A stretch of DNA of 43,866 nucleotides from Shewanella waksmanii ATCC BAA-643 (lineage in GTDB: Bacteria; Pseudomonadota; Gammaproteobacteria; Enterobacterales; Shewanellaceae). The notes beneath the pieces were generated by a model, which worked only from the letters and a program-made list of their open reading frames with translations, had not been told where the DNA came from and made no database searches. Shown here piece after piece: positions 7,545 through 15,048 of the stretch (the first letter of the stretch is position 1; every line of letters begins with the position of its first letter). The DNA lies in contig NZ_JAEH01000046.1 of NCBI RefSeq assembly GCF_000518805.1, forward strand, positions 1 through 43,866, written 5' to 3'. The position numbers were made by a program, and so were the translations under genes.

Positions 7545-9280
7545 CTAAACGCTATAAGCAGTTGTAGTATCACTATCACCAATAGGATGCCACTAACGCC
7601 CTGCCAAAAACGAACCGGATCACGCACCAGCAATGGTGCGTTTTCTGTTTCTGTCAGTACCGCTTGATTTGGCGTCGACAGATCAGCCACCAGCTCTGAC
7701 ATACTGGTATACCGCTCTCTATTGTCTGGATGACAAGCCCGCTTGATAACCTGATCAACCCAAAAAGGGACATCTTGACGATGTCTGCTGAGCGGTTGAT
7801 ATTGCCAGTCATAGGCTTGGCGACTGGATTGGTAAGTCACACTGCGCTTTTTAAATGGCCGCTCACCACTAAGCATTTCATACAGTATCACCCCCATAGA
7901 GAAAATATCTGACTGGTGATCGGCACGGCCATCAATGTACTCAGGTGCAATATAGCCTAAATCACCCAGTGGAATAGCATCTGCCGGAGATTCACTATCT
8001 GCAAGCCCTTGCGCATCGGCTGCACCATAATCAAGCAACACGATCTCGCCGCTGGGCGTCAGCATCATGTTTTCTGGTTTCAGATCCCGATGAGTGACCC
8101 CAATTCGCTGCAAGGCTCGCACGGCTGCCGCCATCGCAGAAAAGACGTTTCTAACTTCAGTTAACGTGGGTTTAGGGTGGTCAAACATCCATTGCCGCAA
8201 GGTAATACCAGGCACAAACTGACATAAATGATAAAGAAAACGAGATTCTTGCGGATAAATACGCATTAGCAAAGGTGAACTGGTTCGCTCACCAATCCAC
8301 TGCTCGCGAATAAATGCTTTGCGATAATCAAGATCATCTTGATAACTGAGTGACGGCACTTTCATCAAATAGGTTTGTTGATACCGCGGAGATTTAACCG
8401 CATAAATATGACTTCGACTGCCGCTGTAGAGTATTTTTTCAACCCGCCATTGATCGATACTTTGTCCCTGCTCCAGAACAGGCGGAATAACTCGATGTAA
8501 CAGTTGCTGATTTAGCTCGCTAATGTCTGCATAAGGTAGCGTATTAACTTTAACCAATAGGCAACTAAGGTTGTCATTGCTGCCGGCCATGGCCGCTTGC
8601 GCAACAATGTCGTTGGCGCACTGTTCAAGATCGGTTTGTTGCGACAATAACTCACCAAGCTGAGTATTAGATAGCCAATCATGTACACCATCGGTACTTA
8701 ACAGGTAAATATCATCACGCTGCAGCTCATGGGTTTGATAGTCGACCTCAACTTGACTATCAATCCCCAGCGCTCGGGTAAGAAAACCTTTATCACCCAA
8801 TCCCTGGCGGCAATGGTCTTTGGTTATTTGCAACAACTTACCCTGGCGATAACGATATATTCGCGAATCGCCTACATGTAAAAAATGTGCTGTGGCCGAC
8901 TTGAATACCACAGCACTAAACGTTGATACGAAGCCATTATGACGTAACTGTGATTGTTGAGAATGATGATACAGCCAACGGTTGAGCGAGCTTAACACTC
9001 GCGATACCGCCTGCTTAACTCCCCAAGTATCTGGCGTTGCATAATAGTCTTCAATAAATTGGGTAACACAAGTTTGGCTTGCTTGCTGGCCATGCTGACT
9101 GCAGCTGACACCATCGGCAATACAAGCACTGGCGCCTTTATGATTAAGCTGCGCAACACGGGTGGGTTTATGAGCCGCAAAAGCATCCTGGTTGTGCTCA
9201 CGTACACCGGCACGAGAGCAGCCACCAAAACTGACATCTAGCTGATTTTCACTGACTAAACTCGGCTGCTTTTGCGTCAT
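7541..9280 (-). CDS. Fusion of PP2C phosphatase and Ser/Thr protein kinase with C-terminal membrane anchor
   Basis: This is a single polypeptide of about 579 residues. The N-terminal PP2C phosphatase (about 15-245) has the metal-binding signatures [38 protein letters not shown] and [11 protein letters not shown] Hanks-type kinase (about 275-530) follows, with the VAIK-type Lys in YLMKVP, catalytic HRDLKPEN near 398, DYG in place of DFG near 418, APE near 447 and [16 protein letters not shown]. Its glycine-rich loop is degenerate. The last 19 residues are a hydrophobic helix, so it is probably tail-anchored with both enzymes in the cytoplasm. It starts 12 bases after narK, best from the second of two tandem ATGs by ribosome-site spacing, so it belongs to the nitrate-assimilation operon. 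I recall a kinase gene in the corresponding Pseudomonas cluster. The substrate is unknown. Confidence 0.88.
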   Translation of the reverse strand: MTQKQPSLVSENQLDVSFGGCSRAGVREHNQDAFAAHKPTRVAQLNHKGASACIADGVSCSQHGQQASQTCVTQFIEDYYATPDTWGVKQAVSRVLSSLNRWLYHHSQQSQLRHNGFVSTFSAVVFKSATAHFLHVGDSRIYRYRQGKLLQITKDHCRQGLGDKGFLTRALGIDSQVEVDYQTHELQRDDIYLLSTDGVHDWLSNTQLGELLSQQTDLEQCANDIVAQAAMAGSNDNLSCLLVKVNTLPYADISELNQQLLHRVIPPVLEQGQSIDQWRVEKILYSGSRSHIYAVKSPRYQQTYLMKVPSLSYQDDLDYRKAFIREQWIGERTSSPLLMRIYPQESRFLYHLCQFVPGITLRQWMFDHPKPTLTEVRNVFSAMAAAVRALQRIGVTHRDLKPENMMLTPSGEIVLLDYGAADAQGLADSESPADAIPLGDLGYIAPEYIDGRADHQSDIFSMGVILYEMLSGERPFKKRSVTYQSSRQAYDWQYQPLSRHRQDVPFWVDQVIKRACHPDNRERYTSMSELVADLSTPNQAVLTETENAPLLVRDPVRFWQGVSGILLVIVILQLLIAFS

Positions 9281-9292
9281 CATTAACCTTCA

Positions 9293-10768
9293 CTAGTGAT
9301 GTGAAACTTGAATCAGTTCAACACTACCATCTTCATTCACTTCTGCAATTTGACCTTTAGGCTCTTCCATAAACAGTAAGATAATAAAGCCAAGTACAGC
9401 GGTCGCTGAAATCACATAGAAGAAAGTACTGTAGTCGACAAATGACAACACCGTTAGGTAACATACCGCTCCCACGTTACCGTAAGCACCTGTCATGCCA
9501 GCAATTTGCCCAGTCATACGGCGTTTAATTAATGGTACCGTGGCAAACACCGCGCCCTCTCCAGATTGCACGAAGAATGAACACACCATTGCTGCAGCGA
9601 CTGCGACCCAAACAGGCCATTCACTGTTAACTTGTCCCATCAAGAAATAACCTGCCGCCAATCCTGCTGTGAGAATCAATAGCGTCGGCTTACGACCAAA
9701 TTTATCAGAAATCCAACCACCGCCAGGACGAGACATGAGGTTCATAAAGGCATAGGCCGACGCGACCATACCGGCTAACACAGGCGATAAGGTAAAGGTT
9801 TCGGCGAAAAACAACGGTAACATCGACACCACTGCCAGCTCTGAACCAAACGTGGCAAAGTACAACACATTAAGTACCGCAACCTGCTTAAACTTGTAAC
9901 GATGAACTTCAGGCACCGGCTGGGTAAAGATGTACTTATTCACTTTCCACACTTGTGACACTTCGTACAAATAAAGTAAGGCTAAGCCAAGGTAGATGAA
10001 GTTAACTGCCATCTCACTAAGCATCGAAACGCCACTCGGAGACAGCTTCCATGCTAACAATGCCAAAGCGCCGTACATTGGTAATTTCATCAGTAACAAT
10101 AGGTAAAAATCACCTTTAGAAGTGACTTCCATTGCAGTTAAGTTTTTAGGCTTGAAATAGGTCGCGCCTTTAAGGGTATCTTCAACATTGGCATAAAACA
10201 CAAACGAGAACACTAGGCTCACTAGACCGGTAATCGCCATCGCATAGCGCCAGCCATCATCACCGCCAAACATCAAGGCTACAGTGGGCAGTGTAAAAGC
10301 GGCTGCCGCAGAACCGAAGTTACCCCAGCCCCCGTATATACCCTCAGCAGTACCTAGCTGGTTGTGGGGAAACCACTCTGAAACCAGACGAATACCAATG
10401 ACAAAACCCGCACCAATAAAGCCCAGTAAGAAACGAGCTATAGCAGCTTGGGTAAAGGTGTCGGCCAGTGCAAAAGCAAAACAGGGTAAGGAACAGATGG
10501 CCAATAATGCCGAATACACAACACGTGGACCAAACCGGTCAGTTAGCATGCCGATGATCACCCGCGCCGGAATAGTAAAAGCGACGTTAAGGATCAACAG
10601 GGTTTTTATTTCTGCCGTTGTTAAGCCTAAGGTCTCTTTGACCGATTGCAGCAAAGGTGCAAAGTTAAACCACACCACAAAAGTGATGAAGAAAGCCATC
10701 CAGCTAAGGTGTAACACCTTCATTTTTCCACTGAATGACAGCAGGTTAAAGCGGTTATCCGTGCTCAT
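9293..10768 (-). CDS. narK: Nitrate/nitrite transporter, NNP family of the major facilitator superfamily
   Basis: This is an inner-membrane transporter of about 491 residues and 12 helices that imports nitrate for assimilation; 'nasA-type transporter' is an equivalent name. Both nitrate signatures are present: GWGNFGSAAAAF in helix 5 and GMTGAYGNVGAVCY in helix 11. The loop SEWFPHNQLGTAEGIYGG and the MFS motif DRFGPRVVY are also seen. The ATG at 10768 has a GGAG ribosome site; a start seven codons further upstream is less likely. It lies between nirD (122 bp upstream, with small hairpins in the gap) and the kinase/phosphatase gene. This context supports assimilation rather than respiratory nitrate/nitrite exchange. 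Confidence 0.9.
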   Translation of the reverse strand: MSTDNRFNLLSFSGKMKVLHLSWMAFFITFVVWFNFAPLLQSVKETLGLTTAEIKTLLILNVAFTIPARVIIGMLTDRFGPRVVYSALLAICSLPCFAFALADTFTQAAIARFLLGFIGAGFVIGIRLVSEWFPHNQLGTAEGIYGGWGNFGSAAAAFTLPTVALMFGGDDGWRYAMAITGLVSLVFSFVFYANVEDTLKGATYFKPKNLTAMEVTSKGDFYLLLLMKLPMYGALALLAWKLSPSGVSMLSEMAVNFIYLGLALLYLYEVSQVWKVNKYIFTQPVPEVHRYKFKQVAVLNVLYFATFGSELAVVSMLPLFFAETFTLSPVLAGMVASAYAFMNLMSRPGGGWISDKFGRKPTLLILTAGLAAGYFLMGQVNSEWPVWVAVAAAMVCSFFVQSGEGAVFATVPLIKRRMTGQIAGMTGAYGNVGAVCYLTVLSFVDYSTFFYVISATAVLGFIILLFMEEPKGQIAEVNEDGSVELIQVSHH

Positions 10769-10807
10769 AAGTTCTCCGTTAGATGCCAAGTTACCTACTC
10801 AATAGGC

Positions 10808-10882
10808 CGCAAGAAGCTAGGCCGCTTGCGTAGCAGCATTAAATTAATAAAAGGGTTAACTAGGGCTGCCAGTAGGCAACCC
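10808..10882 (-). other. Paired small hairpins between nirD and narK
   Basis: Two short inverted repeats lie in the 122-bp gap inside the operon: CGCAAG/CTTGCG (10808-10813 with 10825-10830) and GGGCTGCC/GGCAACCC (10863-10870 with 10875-10882, one mismatch). They could be mRNA processing or partial termination points that set the ratio of enzyme to transporter message. Neither has a clear U-run. Confidence 0.3.
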
Positions 10883-10890
10883 ACATCAAT

Positions 10891-11223
10891 CTAGGCTGCG
10901 CTTAGCAGCTGTATCTGTTCACCTGCGTACCGCACAGGGTAGGTTTTCAGTTTGTATTGCGGTAATTGCAAACAACTGCCGGTATCTAAACAAAAATGCT
11001 GTTTATAAAGTGGCGACGCGACAACCACTTGTCCGGCAACGCACCCCATAATGCCCCGCGATAGCACATTGGCTTGGCCGATGGGGTCGTAGTTAGATAC
11101 GGCATAGAGCTCATCGGTGCTACGGCAGCGAAATATCGCCACTTGCTCGTTGTCTACTAACGCACACACACCTGTTCCGGCTACCACGTCATTGCGATGA
11201 CACACATCAATCCAATTACTCAT
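10891..11223 (-). CDS. nirD: Assimilatory nitrite reductase small subunit NirD
   Basis: This 110-residue protein has a Rieske fold without the cluster. The positions that would hold CxH and CxxH ligands in a true Rieske protein read YDPIGQAN and SPLYKQHF, so it binds no iron-sulfur centre, as is normal for NirD. It is the small partner of NirB in the NADH-dependent cytoplasmic reduction of nitrite to ammonium. It starts eight bases after nirB, which fits coupled synthesis of the two subunits. Confidence 0.9.
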   Translation of the reverse strand: MSNWIDVCHRNDVVAGTGVCALVDNEQVAIFRCRSTDELYAVSNYDPIGQANVLSRGIMGCVAGQVVVASPLYKQHFCLDTGSCLQLPQYKLKTYPVRYAGEQIQLLSAA

Positions 11224-11231
11224 ATCGCCTC

Positions 11232-13772
11232 CTAATCAACCAGCTCTACTATTTTAATCTGCTCCGCTTGGGGCTTCTCTCTCGGTACCCGTTGCTCACG
11301 CTCTCGAGAAAATGCCAAGCCATCATCGCCTAATTCACTATTAATAAAGTGTTGGAAACGCTTGAGCTTTTCAGGACTTTCTAAGGTAGTTTTCCACTCG
11401 CACTGATATTGCGCGATACAGTGAGCCATTTCCGACTCTAGCTCAGCCGCTAAGCCCAGTTTGTCGTCAATCACCACCTCTTTAAGGTAATCCAGACCGC
11501 CAGGTAAATTTTCCAACCACACCGAGGTACGCTGTAAGCGCTCGGCACTGCGGATATAGAACATCAAGAAGCGATCGACATATTGAATCAGCGTTTGGTC
11601 ATCAAGATCAGATGCAAACAGATCGGCATGGCGAGGACGCATGCCGCCATTACCGCCGACATATAAATTCCAACCATTTTCGGTGGCGATAATTCCCACA
11701 TCTTTTGACTGTGCTTCGGCGCATTCACGGGTACAACCAGATACCGCAAACTTCAATTTGTGAGGTGAGCGTAACCCTTTATATCGGTTCTCTATATTAA
11801 TCGCGAAACCTAGGCTGTCATTGACACCATAACGACACCAGCTATCACCCACACACGACTTAACAGTACGCACAGACTTACCGTAGGCGTGGCCAGTTTC
11901 AAAGCCAGCATCAACAAGGCGGCGCCATATTTGTGGTAACTCATGCAGTTGTGCCCCAAACAGGTCAATACGTTGACCGCCGGTAATTTTGGTATAAAGG
12001 TCAAAATCCTTAGCCACTTCACCGAGTACAATCAGCTTGTCTGGCGTCACTTCGCCACCAGCAATTCTTGGCACAACCGAGTAAGTCCCGTCTTTTTGCA
12101 TGTTGCCTAGGTACACATCATTAGTATCTTGCAGACCAATGTGCGGTTCCTCTAACACATAGTCATTCCAGAACGAAGCCAGAATCGATCCAATGGTGGG
12201 TTTACAGACCTCACAACCTAAACCTTTACCATGGCTGGCCAGCAGCTCATCAAAGGTTTTTATCTTTTTAATGCGGACGATATCAGCAAGCTCTGGGCGA
12301 GTATAAGCAAAGTGTTCACATAAGCTGTTATCAACTTCGTGCCCCAGTGCGGCTAACTCACAATCCATCACCTGTTTCACCAATGCACTACAGCCACCGC
12401 AGCCGGTAGACGCTTTGGTACAACTTTTAATGGCGGCCATATCGGTCGCCCCATCAGCGACCGCAGCAACAATGTCGCCTTTAGTGACGTCAAAACATGA
12501 ACACAACTGCGCTGATTCAGGCAAAGCCTCTACACCAACACCTTGGCTCGCCTCACCGTCAACATTAGGCAAAATCAAGGCCGATGGATGATCGGGTAGC
12601 GGCATGTCATTGAGCATCATTTGCAGTAATTGACCATAGGCATCAACATCACCCACTAACACTGCACCTAAGACTCTATCGCCGGCCTCATTAACGATAA
12701 GGCGTTTATATACTTGGGCAACTTCATCATGAAAAGTATAAGACTGGGCGCCTGGAGTTTGGCCATGCGCGTCACCAATACTGGCTACATCTAACCCAAG
12801 TAGCTTTAGCTTGGTACTCATATCGGCACCGGTAAATTGCTGTGACTCGCCACAAATGTGACTGGCTGCAGCCGCTGCCATGGCATACCCTGGTGCCACT
12901 AAACCAAAAATTCGTCCTTGCCATAATGCGCATTCACCAATGGCATAAATATCTTCATCACTCGTTTGGCAAGTATCATTAATCACAATACCGCCACGCT
13001 CACCCACGGTAATACCGCACTGACGCGCTAGCTCGTCTTGAGGTCGAATGCCGGCAGAGAAAACAATCATGTCGGTTTCTAAGTGGCTACCATCAGCAAA
13101 ATTCAAGCGATAACGACTTTGACTACCAGCAACAATTTCCGTGGTGGCTTTTTCGGTATGAACGCTAACCCCTAAATCTTCGATTTGGTGGCGCAGTAAA
13201 TTAGCGCCACCCTCGTCAAGTTGCACCGCCATCAGCCTAGGGGCAAACTCAACGACATGGGTTTCTAAACCTAAATTTTTAAGAGCATTAGCCGCTTCCA
13301 GACCTAGTAACCCCCCACCAATAACAACCCCTTTATCACTGTGACAACTCGATTCTGTGATGGCTTCTAAATCATCAATAGTGCGATACACCAAACAATG
13401 TTCCGCATCACCACCAGGAATAGGTGGCACAAAGGGGTAAGAGCCTGTCGCAAGCACCAATTTGTCGTAGCGTACCTGTTGACCACTGGCTGTCATCACA
13501 AGGTGCCCGTCGCAATCAATGTCGGTGACTTTGTCACTCAGTAAAAACTTAACGCCATGTTGCTGATAGTAACTTTCATCGGTCAAGGCCAAGTCTTCAG
13601 CGGTTTTGCCACTAAAATAAGCACTAAGCTGCACTCGATCATATGCCAGTCTCGACTCTTCTGAAAACGTCATTAAATCAAATTGATCAATCTTGCTCTG
13701 CGCTAACATGTTGTCGATAAATTTGTGACCAACCATGCCGTTGCCCACCACTAAAATTGAAGTTTTTTGCAT
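11232..13772 (-). CDS. nirB: NADH-dependent nitrite reductase large subunit NirB
   Basis: This 846-residue cytoplasmic enzyme reduces nitrite to ammonium. In order it shows an FAD fold (VVGNGMVGHKF near 8-18), an NAD fold (GVVIGGGLLGLEAANAL, about 150-166), a BFD-type [2Fe-2S] domain (CSCFDVTKGDIVAAV then CTKASTGCGGC), a second BFD-like segment with GLGCEVCKPTIGSIL, and siroheme/[4Fe-4S] ligands in CVGDSWC near 640 and CTRECAEAQ near 680. A longer frame exists upstream, but it would overlap cobA and has no homologous N-terminus. The ATG at 13772 has a GGGGAG ribosome site and gives the standard start. It is co-transcribed with cobA, nirD and narK. Confidence 0.95.
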   Translation of the reverse strand: MQKTSILVVGNGMVGHKFIDNMLAQSKIDQFDLMTFSEESRLAYDRVQLSAYFSGKTAEDLALTDESYYQQHGVKFLLSDKVTDIDCDGHLVMTASGQQVRYDKLVLATGSYPFVPPIPGGDAEHCLVYRTIDDLEAITESSCHSDKGVVIGGGLLGLEAANALKNLGLETHVVEFAPRLMAVQLDEGGANLLRHQIEDLGVSVHTEKATTEIVAGSQSRYRLNFADGSHLETDMIVFSAGIRPQDELARQCGITVGERGGIVINDTCQTSDEDIYAIGECALWQGRIFGLVAPGYAMAAAAASHICGESQQFTGADMSTKLKLLGLDVASIGDAHGQTPGAQSYTFHDEVAQVYKRLIVNEAGDRVLGAVLVGDVDAYGQLLQMMLNDMPLPDHPSALILPNVDGEASQGVGVEALPESAQLCSCFDVTKGDIVAAVADGATDMAAIKSCTKASTGCGGCSALVKQVMDCELAALGHEVDNSLCEHFAYTRPELADIVRIKKIKTFDELLASHGKGLGCEVCKPTIGSILASFWNDYVLEEPHIGLQDTNDVYLGNMQKDGTYSVVPRIAGGEVTPDKLIVLGEVAKDFDLYTKITGGQRIDLFGAQLHELPQIWRRLVDAGFETGHAYGKSVRTVKSCVGDSWCRYGVNDSLGFAINIENRYKGLRSPHKLKFAVSGCTRECAEAQSKDVGIIATENGWNLYVGGNGGMRPRHADLFASDLDDQTLIQYVDRFLMFYIRSAERLQRTSVWLENLPGGLDYLKEVVIDDKLGLAAELESEMAHCIAQYQCEWKTTLESPEKLKRFQHFINSELGDDGLAFSREREQRVPREKPQAEQIKIVELVD

Positions 13773-13794
13773 CTTTATTCTCCCCAGAATAAGG

Positions 13795-14646
13795 TTAAGC
13801 GCTAAGGCGCGTGGTGGTGGAAGCTGTGGTTTGATTAATTTGTTGTTCAAACCAGCTGAGCTGCTGGGCAAGGTCAACAACCTTACCCACCACAATCAAG
13901 GTGGGTGACTGCAATTGATGCTGCGTCACCAATTGCGGCAACTGTGATAATTGGCCGCTGACAATTCGCTGCTGCGTGGTACAGCCTCGCTCAATTAACG
14001 CAACTGGCGTTTGACCATCAAGCCCTGCGCTTTGCAGCTCTGTACTGATCATCTCGCTTTTGCTTAATCCCATATAGAACACTAAGGTGTGGTCGAGCAA
14101 CGCCAGCCCCTGCCAGTTGACCTGCAGATCGGTTTCGGCATGAGCGGTGACAAAGGTGCAGCCTTGAGAAACGCCGCGATGTGTCAAGGGAATCCCCGCA
14201 TAGGCGGTGCAACCAGCACCGGCGGTGATACCCGGAATAATCTGTACGTCGATGCCTTGCTGTTTTAAACTCAGCACTTCTTCGCCACCACGGCCAAAAA
14301 CAAAAGCATCGCCACCTTTTAAGCGGCAGATATTCTTACCTTGTAAGGCTTTTTCAACCAGCAGCTCATTGATACGAGACTGCTCGACACTGTGCCTATT
14401 TTTCGCCTTGCCCACGTATAAGGCCGGAGTGGTACTTGGAAACAGGGCGCAGATTTCAGCACTGACCAATCTGTCGTAGATAATCAGGTCTGCTTGTTCA
14501 ATGCAGCGCAGTGCTTTTACCGTCAATAAATCCGGATCTCCCGGCCCTGCACCCACTAAACTGACACAGCCTTTAGCCGTTGATGTTGTCTCTTTACTAC
14601 TGAATCTGAGTACACTCTGTTTTGCTTGGTTCGCTGACTTGGCCAT
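13795..14646 (-). CDS. cobA: Uroporphyrinogen-III C-methyltransferase (siroheme synthesis)
   Basis: This 283-residue SAM-dependent enzyme makes precorrin-2 from uroporphyrinogen III, the first step to the siroheme needed by NirB. Family motifs are VSLVGAGPGDPDLLTVKAL (about 28-46), YVGKAK, RLKGGDAFVFGRGGEE and PGITAGAGCTAYAGIPLTHR. The oxidase/ferrochelatase half found in CysG is absent, so that step must be supplied elsewhere. It is first in the operon cobA-nirB-nirD-narK-kinase, behind a sigma-54 promoter. An AGAGGCG ribosome site precedes the ATG. The Thr/Ser-rich tail is not part of the conserved fold. Confidence 0.92.
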   Translation of the reverse strand: MAKSANQAKQSVLRFSSKETTSTAKGCVSLVGAGPGDPDLLTVKALRCIEQADLIIYDRLVSAEICALFPSTTPALYVGKAKNRHSVEQSRINELLVEKALQGKNICRLKGGDAFVFGRGGEEVLSLKQQGIDVQIIPGITAGAGCTAYAGIPLTHRGVSQGCTFVTAHAETDLQVNWQGLALLDHTLVFYMGLSKSEMISTELQSAGLDGQTPVALIERGCTTQQRIVSGQLSQLPQLVTQHQLQSPTLIVVGKVVDLAQQLSWFEQQINQTTASTTTRLSA

Positions 14647-14691
14647 ATTGAGCGCCTCTACATTACTGAATTAATTGTCTGAACAAAATTC

Positions 14692-14707
14692 AGCAAAGGT
14701 GGTGCCA
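14692..14707 (-). promoter_or_regulatory. Sigma-54 promoter of the cobA-nirBD-narK operon
   Basis: On the minus strand TGGCAC-CACCT-TTGCT matches the RpoN -24/-12 consensus (TGGCAC-N5-TTGCW) in every fixed position. Transcription would start near 14681, about 35 nt before cobA, leaving no room for a NasR- or NasT-type attenuator. Confidence 0.85.
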
Positions 14708-14828
14708 ATCTTTACAAAAGCGCAACAAGAATATTTTAAAAACATTTAATATTAAGAACTTAACAACAAACAACGCAAAGTAAAAAAATAAAAGTGTTGA
14801 TTTTAGCCAGCTAGAGATACCAAGTAGT

Positions 14829-14845
14829 CGCACCTTGTTAGTGCA
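14829..14845. promoter_or_regulatory. NtrC-type enhancer site between two divergent sigma-54 promoters
   Basis: CGCACC-TTGTT-AGTGCA is an inverted repeat that matches the NtrC consensus TGCACC-N5-GGTGCA in 10 of 12 arm positions. It lies about 120 bp upstream of the cobA promoter and about 150 bp upstream of the nasA promoter, a normal enhancer distance for both. Confidence 0.7.
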
Positions 14846-14902
14846 AACAAAGATCAAAACAGGGCGCCGAAGCTATATTGCTGAAATTAAACGATTACAC
14901 CG

Positions 14903-14922
14903 TATACCTATAAAGAGGTATA
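14903..14922. repeat. Inverted repeat in the cobA-nasA intergenic region
   Basis: TATACCT (14903-14909) and AGGTATA (14916-14922) form perfect 7-bp arms around a 6-bp spacer. It lies between the NtrC-type site and the nasA sigma-54 promoter. It could be a binding site for a second regulator; I cannot name the protein. Confidence 0.4.
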
Positions 14923-14994
14923 TTGAAAAACCTAAAAAAATAAACCGCTGTTTTTTAAGGGTTTAAATCAGACTTACAACAACAAAAACGCCTC

Positions 14995-15010
14995 TGGCCT
15001 AAACCTTGCT
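14995..15010 (+). promoter_or_regulatory. Sigma-54 promoter of nasA
   Basis: TGGCCT-AAACC-TTGCT keeps the invariant GG (-24) and GC (-12) at the correct spacing and matches the RpoN consensus except in the last two bases of the -24 hexamer. Transcription would start near 15022, about 27 nt before nasA. Confidence 0.75.
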
Positions 15011-15048
15011 AAATAACCTAAACCTAGACAAGAAAGGCTGTAATTGCG

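Noticed and set aside
10284..10805. 173-residue frame on the plus strand
   Set aside because: It is antisense to narK, low in complexity, and has no recognisable domain.
11232..13895. Longer nirB reading with a start at 13895
   Set aside because: The added 41 residues overlap cobA and resemble no NirB N-terminus; the ATG at 13772 has a strong ribosome site.
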